Shown: one piece after another, positions 13,076-18,752 of the stretch
Layout of the letters: each line of letters opens with the position of its first letter
Position numbering within the stretch: the stretch's first letter is position 1
DNA from: an uncultured Clostridium sp.
GTDB taxonomy: Bacteria > Bacillota > Clostridia > Lachnospirales > Lachnospiraceae
DNA length: 18,752 nt
Reading direction: 5' to 3'
Assembly: GCA_900543885.1 (NCBI GenBank)
Contig: UQTA01000060.1
Coordinates: 1 to 18,752 of the forward strand
The notes under the pieces: model-generated
What the model was told of the DNA's origin: nothing
The model's input: only the letters and a program-made list of their open reading frames with translations
Databases searched by the model: none
Program-made: the position numbers and the translations under genes

Positions 13076-14140
13076 AACGATTTCCATAATGGCATCCATA
13101 TCGTGAAAATCAAAAACAGGACAGTCTGCAAGACTTTCCATATGAAATCCAGGCTTTTCTTCTGGCAGAAAATCTGTCACATATGCTTTTATCGTTTCTG
13201 TTCTACATACACTTTTTTCAGAAACTTCACGGCGCATAACCTCTAACTTCGGATAAACAGAATCTTTCATTCCCTCTAACAGGATCAGGTCTGCATCGTT
13301 AAAATATGGAAAAAAATCTTCTGCATGATGCTCTTTTTCCTCTTTTACCAGACAAAACCTTTGATCTGAGTAGACCACTGTCCCACAGGCCCCCGCAGCC
13401 TTGTGACGATAGCTGTCTGTTCCCGGCACATCCGGTGTAAAATCATGGCCGTCATGTTTGATCACTGCCACTTTCAGTCCCCGACCAGAAAATTCTTTTA
13501 CCAGTGCTTCCGTTAAAGTGGTCTTTCCCGTGTTCTTTTTTCCGCTGACTGCAAATACAGATGGTTTTATGTCCGTAAGACTGCTTAAAGCCATGGGTGT
13601 ATTTACATTAGAAAACCAAAGATCCAGCACATGCTCTTTTCCTGTTTCCAGGATCTTTACCTTTAATTTTCCCAAAAGATCCCGTACTTTTCCATTTTTT
13701 TCCATAAGCTGTTTTTCAAGCACAGGAAGGCAGCGAAAGGAGTACCATCCGCACACAGGATGAATGCGCCCATCCCTTGTCTGCCAGATTACTGCATCCA
13801 GATCTTCCTCTTTTTCTGCTTCTTCCACTGCCCGTTTTCCAAGATATGCGTGAAATAGTGGCATATCGCAGGAGACAAAAAACAATCCTGAAAGACCGGT
13901 AACTTTCAGGCAGGAATAAATCCCGCCTAAAGGGCCGGCACCCTGTATCAGATCTGATATCACCTGAGAATCCCCGCTTTTTTTCGCTTCTGACATAAAA
14001 AGCGGCAATTCTAACTGCATCAGTTCTTCTTTGATCCTTTCTTCAAAACTTTTTCCCTTATAAAAAAGCTGTGATTTATCATTGCCGCCCATGCGGCTGG
14101 ACTTTCCTCCTTTAAGCAGGACACATCCGTATTGGTTCAT
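13058..14140 (-). CDS. MobA-MobB fusion: molybdenum cofactor guanylyltransferase plus GTP-binding adaptor
   Basis: A 360-residue two-domain protein. The N-terminal half is MobA-like: LLKGGKSSRMGGNDKS (nucleotide loop), GAGPLGGIYS, SCDMP (metal site), HPVCGWYS, and VNTPMAL. The C-terminal half is MobB-like: SGKKNTGKTTL (Walker A), VIKHDGHDF, PGTDSYRHKAAGA and LILLEGMKDS. MobA attaches GMP to molybdopterin and MobB is its GTP-binding partner, so this serves bis-MGD enzymes such as formate dehydrogenases. No other cofactor gene is nearby. ATG 14140 is chosen because MNQYGCVLLKGG is the normal MobA beginning; ATG 14149 (three residues longer) is also possible, as the GGGAGG site is 11 and 2 bases away respectively. 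The frame is open upstream through the MITE-like element to 14329, but that part is not MobA. Confidence 0.92.
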   Translation of the reverse strand: MNQYGCVLLKGGKSSRMGGNDKSQLFYKGKSFEERIKEELMQLELPLFMSEAKKSGDSQVISDLIQGAGPLGGIYSCLKVTGLSGLFFVSCDMPLFHAYLGKRAVEEAEKEEDLDAVIWQTRDGRIHPVCGWYSFRCLPVLEKQLMEKNGKVRDLLGKLKVKILETGKEHVLDLWFSNVNTPMALSSLTDIKPSVFAVSGKKNTGKTTLTEALVKEFSGRGLKVAVIKHDGHDFTPDVPGTDSYRHKAAGACGTVVYSDQRFCLVKEEKEHHAEDFFPYFNDADLILLEGMKDSVYPKLEVMRREVSEKSVCRTETIKAYVTDFLPEEKPGFHMESLADCPVFDFHDMDAIMEIVLTEHI

Positions 14141-14162
14141 AGCTGCCATCGCCTCCCTCAAC

Positions 14163-14340
14163 TTAAGGGGCTGTTGCAAAATGCAGCAGCACTTTTCTGC
14201 TATCCAATTGTTCTGCCTCTTCGTTACATCTGTGCGGGCAGAGCGGACTTTGGTCCGAACTGAACGCACAGATGTAACGAGAAGCTGTGCAGACAACGGA
14301 TGCAGAAAAATAGAGGCTGTATTTTGCAACAGCCCCTTAA
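14163..14340. mobile_element. MITE-like palindromic element between fprA and mobAB
   Basis: A 178-bp element with 25-base terminal inverted repeats differing at one base (14163-14187 and 14316-14340; outer part TTAAGGGGCTGTTGCAAAAT). A second pair of 15-base arms (14222-14236 and 14265-14279, core CGTTACATCTGTGCG) and a central CGGAC-TTTG-GTCCG share the same midpoint, and the segments between are also roughly complementary, so the whole folds into one long hairpin. It is too short for a transposase, so it would be non-autonomous. TTAA at both ends may be the target duplication. It fills nearly the whole gap between two genes. Confidence 0.75.
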
Positions 14341-14362
14341 CTGATCATAGTATCATTCTGAC

Positions 14363-15562
14363 TTATAAAGAAGCCACAATTGCATCTGCAAGTGCTTCTA
14401 ACTGTCCATCCTGTTCTTCTTTCAAGACAGATTTTACAGTGACTGTCTGCTCTAAAATGTTCATGTTCTTCATTCCAGAAAGGATTTCTTTCATCTGCTT
14501 TCCTGCAACAACTCCCCATGTTCCATTTTCAATCACTGCTACCGTACGATTTTGTAATCCATGTGCCTTTAAATCATTTAAAACATGCTCCATGTTGGTA
14601 AAGATGCCGCCGTTATAAGTAGCTGCTGCAAATACCAGATGACTGCAGCGGAAGGACTCGCTTACGATCTGAGATGGATGTGTTGCAGATACATCATAAA
14701 CAGCGATATTCTTCACACCTTTGTCTGCCAGCTTGCATGCCAGGATATTCGCTGCATTTTCTGTGTTTCCGTAAATAGAACCATAAGCGATCATAACAGA
14801 CTTCTCTTCCGGTGCATAGCTGCTCCATGTTAAGTACTTGTCCACATACCAGCTGATGTTTTCACGCCATACCGGACCATGAAGGGGACAAATAACAGAA
14901 ATCTCAAGTCCTGCTGCTTTTTTAAGAAGTGTCTGCACCTGCATGCCATACTTACCAACAATATTGGTATAATATCTTCTTGCATCATCCAGCCAGTCCC
15001 GCTCAAAGTTTACCTCATCGGCAAACAGATTTCCGTTCATAGCGCCGAATGTGCCAAAGGCGTCTGCAGAGAATAAAATCTTATCTGTGGTATCGTAAGT
15101 AACCATAACTTCCGGCCAATGTACCATAGGAGCCATTACAAAGGTAAGATTATGCTTTCCAGTACTGAGAGTATCGCCTTCTTTTACAATTACTGCTCTG
15201 GAATCAATATCAAAGTCAAAGAACTGTTTGATAATACCAACTGTCTTTGCGTTGCATACGATCTTTGCCTCAGGATACTTCTGGGCGATCTGTCCCAGAG
15301 TTGCCGCATGGTCTGGTTCCATATGATCTACTACAATATAATCCAGAGGGCGGTCACCTAATACTTTAGCCAGATTCTCATACAGCTGTCCTGCTACTGC
15401 CCAGTCTACTGTATCGAAAAGGACGGTCTTTTCGTCTAACAGTACGTATGCATTATAGGAAACGCCTCTTGGAATCGGATAAGCATTTTCAAACAAGGCC
15501 AGACGTCTGTCTGTACCTCCTACCCAGAATAAATCTTCTTTTACTTTCTTTACACAGTACAT
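14363..15562 (-). CDS. Flavodiiron protein (FprA type, oxygen/NO reductase)
   Basis: A 399-residue flavodiiron protein. The metallo-beta-lactamase-like half carries the diiron ligands His80, Glu82, Asp84 and His85 (HMEPDH), His148, Asp167 and His228. The flavodoxin half starts near residue 255 (MIAYGSIYGNTENAA, the FMN phosphate loop). All usual diiron ligands are present and no rubredoxin domain is fused. Family knowledge: it reduces O2 to water or NO to N2O in the cytoplasm with electrons from rubredoxin or F420-like donors, which fits an anaerobe's oxygen defence. The start is ATG 15562, seven bases after AGGGAG; an 8-codon upstream extension has no site of its own. It follows the surface-protein gene by 35 bases without a terminator, and the MITE-like element begins 22 bases after its stop. 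Confidence 0.95.
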   Translation of the reverse strand: MYCVKKVKEDLFWVGGTDRRLALFENAYPIPRGVSYNAYVLLDEKTVLFDTVDWAVAGQLYENLAKVLGDRPLDYIVVDHMEPDHAATLGQIAQKYPEAKIVCNAKTVGIIKQFFDFDIDSRAVIVKEGDTLSTGKHNLTFVMAPMVHWPEVMVTYDTTDKILFSADAFGTFGAMNGNLFADEVNFERDWLDDARRYYTNIVGKYGMQVQTLLKKAAGLEISVICPLHGPVWRENISWYVDKYLTWSSYAPEEKSVMIAYGSIYGNTENAANILACKLADKGVKNIAVYDVSATHPSQIVSESFRCSHLVFAAATYNGGIFTNMEHVLNDLKAHGLQNRTVAVIENGTWGVVAGKQMKEILSGMKNMNILEQTVTVKSVLKEEQDGQLEALADAIVASL

Positions 15563-15597
15563 CGCTTTTCTCCCTTTCTGCATCATGCAAGTTCATT

Positions 15598-17217
15598 TTA
15601 CAAGTCAAATATCTCAAAGTCGTCATCGGCGTCTTTTTTGTCTTCATCCTCAGATGTATCTTCCGGTACTGCCGGTTCTTCATACACTACATTATCTTCG
15701 GTTTCACCGGTTTCATCCATTTCCGGATCCTCATCCAGATCTTCAAACTCAACTTCTTCTATCTCATCTGCTTCTTCATCAGATTCAATCTCCGGATCTT
15801 CTGGTTCTGCATCTTCCAGATCTTCCACTTCTATTTCTTCAGGCTCATCTAACTCCTCAAAGTCATTTTCTTCTTCCGTTTCCGGCAGTTCTTCCTCTGT
15901 GCCCTCATCTTCACCTGCATAGGACTCTTCTTCCTCTGCGTCCTCATCTTCATAAACATCTTTTACAGGTTTCTTTTCTGGACGAGATGTTTTTCTCGCT
16001 GCTGCTCTCGGCTGTTTTTTCTTACCTGTAACAGATACAATAAGAAGTACCATAAAGATAAGAGCCACAACAATTGCTGCGATCAGAAGTATCTTAAACA
16101 GACTGTAGTCTTTCCTTAAAGAATCATACTGATCTGCCAGCTGAGTATAAACATCTTCGCTCACAGCACCCTGTGCATTTGGATCTTCAAAGTAACGCTG
16201 GATGGTGCGCTCATTGTTATTTAAATCATAACGATAGAAGTTTGCCTCACCTGCTTCATTCATAGCATAGATGACACAGTACTGATGCTCTGTTTCATTG
16301 CCCCATACCCAGCCTTTTACAGCATGTCCGTCAATGGTAATGGTAGTTTCCGCCAGGCCTTCCGGTACCTGTACAGAAGCATCTGGCTCCATAACGGTAA
16401 ACGTACGTTTTGATACAGTCATCTGGAACTGTTCAAAGTTTCCTGCTGTTTCACCATCCTGAGCGCTTTCATTTGGGCCGCCTTCCTGTTTGGTAACAAC
16501 GATCACATATTCTTTGGTCGTTTCTCCATCCTGAGCAGTAACTTTTAAGGTCACTCTGTTTTCACCCATCTGAAGATTTTCATTGCCGCTTACTACCTTA
16601 GAAGCGCCTTCATCTGCGGTATCTGCACTGATGATCAGCTTATCTACATCTGTTCCTACTGTCACTGCATAGGAATCTACATCAGAAGAAAATTCCGGTG
16701 TCAGATTTCCCGGCGATACCTGAAGGGACTTTAACGTTGCATCCTTAGAAGCGCTTGACAGTGCACTGACTGTTACCTGAGCTTCTCCCTGTTTATCTAC
16801 TGTTACGATCTGAGAAGAAGAATCATAGATCTCCTGGCTGGTAACTGTGATCTTACTGGTTCCCGCTGCAGATGCCTTAAATTTCAGATCATAGGCAAGT
16901 GTCGTGGTGTTTGCGCTGCCTCCGTCTCCATGGACGCGTACTGCACCATTGCCGCCTTCTGCATTGGTTCCTTCAATAAATTCCAGGCTGTTTGCATCAT
17001 ATGCCAGCATAATATCCGCCGTAGACAGATTATCACTGCTGGTGATCTTCATTTTTACATTGATCTCGCTGCCTACAGATGCCGTAGGATCAGAAAATGC
17101 GATCCGCGCTGTCGCTGCATAGGCAGTTATTCCATAAAATGGCAAAAATACGTTTATAAGACAGATGGCAGCAACTGCCGCTGCCCACTGTCTGATCTGT
17201 TTTAATGTCATATTCAT
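15598..17217 (-). CDS. Membrane-anchored surface protein: cohesin-like and cadherin-like domains with acidic tail
   Basis: A 539-residue protein. Residues 1-34 are a signal peptide (hydrophobic core AAAVAAICLINVFLPF, probable cut after AYA). About 35-152 resemble a cohesin fold (ARIAFSDPTASVGSEINVKMKI; LSTADIMLAYDANSLEFIEG). About 160-243 form a cadherin-like beta-sandwich (PF12733 type, ending VTAQDGETTKEYVIVV). An unassigned domain (about 262-345) precedes a transmembrane helix (about 374-397), a basic stop-transfer stretch (KKKQPRAAARK), and a tail of about 120 residues of which more than half are Asp or Glu. Topology is outside-membrane-inside, so the tail should be cytoplasmic. No dockerin or cellulosomal gene is seen; the cohesin-like part may bind another wall protein. 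ATG 17217 and ATG 17211 are both possible. It starts 33 bases after the glucosaminidase gene ends, and both carry the same cadherin-like domain. Confidence 0.85.
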   Translation of the reverse strand: MNMTLKQIRQWAAAVAAICLINVFLPFYGITAYAATARIAFSDPTASVGSEINVKMKITSSDNLSTADIMLAYDANSLEFIEGTNAEGGNGAVRVHGDGGSANTTTLAYDLKFKASAAGTSKITVTSQEIYDSSSQIVTVDKQGEAQVTVSALSSASKDATLKSLQVSPGNLTPEFSSDVDSYAVTVGTDVDKLIISADTADEGASKVVSGNENLQMGENRVTLKVTAQDGETTKEYVIVVTKQEGGPNESAQDGETAGNFEQFQMTVSKRTFTVMEPDASVQVPEGLAETTITIDGHAVKGWVWGNETEHQYCVIYAMNEAGEANFYRYDLNNNERTIQRYFEDPNAQGAVSEDVYTQLADQYDSLRKDYSLFKILLIAAIVVALIFMVLLIVSVTGKKKQPRAAARKTSRPEKKPVKDVYEDEDAEEEESYAGEDEGTEEELPETEEENDFEELDEPEEIEVEDLEDAEPEDPEIESDEEADEIEEVEFEDLDEDPEMDETGETEDNVVYEEPAVPEDTSEDEDKKDADDDFEIFDL

Positions 17218-17250
17218 TCCTGCTTTCCTAAACTGTTTCAATCTGATTGC

Positions 17251-18699
17251 TTACTGCACATTTACAATGGTAACATTGCTTCCGCCTGGAGTATTGCCTG
17301 TGCTGCTGTCCCCAGGTCCTCCTGTGTTTCCAGGTGAAGAAGAACTGCTTTCTGAACCTGTAGTCGGAGAAGCGGTCGTATTTCCACCGGAAGGTGTTGC
17401 ACCACCTGACTGGCGTACTACATGGATGCTGTAAGTCCTGGTACTGCCATTCTGAGCAGTAACAACAACTGCAATATCGTTGGAATTGCCGGTAAGCGCT
17501 ATATTTCCTGTACCTGCAACAGAGGCATTTCCATCTGCGGCAGACGCACTGATCTGGATGCTTGCAACAGAGGTATCTACGATCAGGTTGTAGCTTAAGG
17601 TATCCTTTCCAAAGGAAGGTGTCAGGCTAAAGCCCTCTGCACTTAAGTTAGAAAGTTTATTGTTCGGGCTTCCATTTCCTGTAGGCGCAGCGCATGCCTG
17701 CTCCGGCATATTGTTAAATACCGGGATGTAAAATTCCAGTGCTGAATTTTTCAAGGAACTGTATGCCTTAGAAAGACGTTCCGCCTCTGAAGCTGCTCCC
17801 TGCACGTTGCTCATGTACTGATGTTTGTATGGATTAGAACCCTGCACATTAAACTTCTTTAAATAGAAGGTGTTCTGACCTGCTTTTACGTAGTTTTCCC
17901 CATAATTCTGAGCACCGCCTAAAATGGATTTTTCCACTGTATTCCACGGTCTTCCATAACTGCCGGACTGGCTTGCATAGCGAAGTCCCATCTGGGTGGC
18001 CGACATGGAACCAGACTGATAAGCTTCTACGTTGAAGAAATTATAATAGCCGGAATAGCCGGAATAATTTCCTGAGATCAAAGGAGTTCCGCCATTTACG
18101 CCCTGCTCCTGAAGGATCATGGCCGCTAAAACATAAGGGCTTACACCGGATTTAGCAGCTGCATCCATTAAAATATCCACATAGGTCTTGCTGGAAGAAA
18201 CAGATACAGAGAATCCGGTCTGACCAGAAGTTCCTGTATCAGAAGTAACGTTTCCCGGCTGGGAAATACTGGTGCTGCTGTTTGTACTGCTGCCATCTGA
18301 CTGTCCCGGAGCTACCAGGCTTACATTGGAAGTTACCAGATTATGCTCCTTTGGAGTAATCGAAGCATGAGGCGCTTCCAGGCTTACATTTCCAGAGCTG
18401 GATTCCGTACTGCTGCTGTTTCCAGAACCAGTTCCCGGAGCCTGCGTGCTCACATTGGAACTGCCAGAAGAGCTCTGGGTATTGGAAGAACTGCTTCCAG
18501 AAGGGCTGCTTCCCACAACACCTGGGCCGTGGTCTGCATCTCCTGTTGCGCCGTTTCTTCCTCCCGGACCTTCTTTTGATACCTGTCCAGAAGATGAACT
18601 TCCGGATGAGCTGCTGCTTGGACCAGAAGTATCTCCGGATGAACTGCCTCCTGTTCCTGTAGAATCCGTTGTTCCTGAAAGGAAGGAACCGGAAACCAT
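17251..18699 (-). CDS. Glucosaminidase-domain cell-wall protein; 5' end probably incomplete or interrupted
   Basis: A 482-residue open frame from ATG 18699. Residues 1-165 are a Ser/Gly/Thr-rich linker with three NVS(T/L)xAP(G/H) repeats. About 172-315 are a GH73-like (LytD-type) glucosaminidase domain: Glu198 in ILQEQG is the likely acid catalyst, followed by YYNFFNVEAY and GGAQNYGENYVKAGQNTFYLKKFN. About 347-428 form a cadherin-like beta-sandwich, then a Ser/Gly tail ends the protein. It should cut glycan strands of peptidoglycan outside the cell, yet this frame has no signal peptide. The in-frame codons above ATG 18699 look like more of the same linker (GNTQTKEGLTG) until a TAG at 18738-18736, 14 bases from the edge. 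The start is therefore doubtful: a purine-rich site (AAGGAAGGA) sits nine bases before ATG 18699, but a frameshift or an earlier start beyond the window is as likely. Probably one operon with the surface protein downstream. Confidence 0.75.
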   Translation of the reverse strand: MVSGSFLSGTTDSTGTGGSSSGDTSGPSSSSSGSSSSGQVSKEGPGGRNGATGDADHGPGVVGSSPSGSSSSNTQSSSGSSNVSTQAPGTGSGNSSSTESSSGNVSLEAPHASITPKEHNLVTSNVSLVAPGQSDGSSTNSSTSISQPGNVTSDTGTSGQTGFSVSVSSSKTYVDILMDAAAKSGVSPYVLAAMILQEQGVNGGTPLISGNYSGYSGYYNFFNVEAYQSGSMSATQMGLRYASQSGSYGRPWNTVEKSILGGAQNYGENYVKAGQNTFYLKKFNVQGSNPYKHQYMSNVQGAASEAERLSKAYSSLKNSALEFYIPVFNNMPEQACAAPTGNGSPNNKLSNLSAEGFSLTPSFGKDTLSYNLIVDTSVASIQISASAADGNASVAGTGNIALTGNSNDIAVVVTAQNGSTRTYSIHVVRQSGGATPSGGNTTASPTTGSESSSSSPGNTGGPGDSSTGNTPGGSNVTIVNVQ

Positions 18700-18752
18700 T
18701 CCTGTAAGTCCTTCCTTGGTCTGGGTATTTCCATCCTACTCATGAGAAAGGA

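Noticed and set aside
15638..15922. Plus-strand open frame of almost pure Ser codons
   Set aside because: It is the antisense of the Glu/Asp-rich tail (GAA/GAT read backwards gives TTC/ATC and, shifted, Ser codons). No ribosome binding site.
18450..18743. Minus-strand frame starting MSRMEIPRPRK
   Set aside because: Overlaps the glucosaminidase linker in another frame, lacks a ribosome binding site and looks like out-of-frame Ser/Gly repeat. Kept in mind only as a hint of a frameshift.
1..18752. CRISPR arrays, rRNA genes, prophage or integrase genes
   Set aside because: None seen on reading both strands.

Overview
All genes in this window lie on the minus strand, so transcription runs from high to low coordinates. 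The gene set suggests a Gram-positive anaerobe of the class Clostridia, most likely Lachnospiraceae. The pointers are an mcsA-mcsB-clpC protein-quality operon, a Crh/HPr-like protein, a DUF4317 protein, the short protein family often labelled 'endosialidase' upstream of radA, a flavodiiron protein, a MobA-MobB fusion, and strong sigma-A type promoters. This placement is inference from gene families; no rRNA or other marker is present.

Layout from right to left, in transcription order. (1) 18.7-14.4 kb: a Ser/Gly-rich cell-wall glucosaminidase whose 5' end looks incomplete, a membrane-anchored cohesin-like/cadherin-like surface protein with a very acidic tail, and the flavodiiron protein FprA, closely spaced and probably co-transcribed. 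(2) 14.34-14.16 kb: a 178-bp palindromic MITE-like element fills the gap in front of mobAB. (3) 14.1-13.1 kb: mobAB (molybdenum cofactor nucleotidyltransferase plus adaptor). (4) 13.0-10.7 kb: uridine phosphorylase and glycerol kinase, driven by a promoter inside the 3' end of mobAB. (5) 10.66-5.9 kb: a stress operon gntR-mcsA-mcsB-clpC, with a YtrA-type GntR regulator in the place where CtsR is usual. (6) 5.8-3.96 kb: a small conserved protein and radA. (7) 3.75-3.69 kb: tRNA-Trp with a strong UP-element promoter and its own terminator. (8) 3.6-1.65 kb: a DUF4317 protein, then a stand-alone NUMOD1-repeat protein with its own promoter and terminator. (9) 1.34-1.09 kb: an HPr-like protein lacking the phosphocarrier histidine. 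(10) 0.91-0 kb: the N-terminal part of a Cas4-like nuclease/XPD-type helicase that runs off the left edge.

The most unusual signal is a pair of related RNA hairpins, one in front of the helicase gene and one in front of clpC. Both have 17-20 fully paired bases (with G-U wobbles), share the loop sequence AGGUACA, and end 22-23 nt before the start codon, just ahead of a strong ribosome binding site. Other points are the clpC-operon regulator swap with a palindrome over the -10 box, a McsB whose usual active-site cysteine and NEEDH motif are changed, and the MITE-like element that leaves an open reading frame into mobAB.
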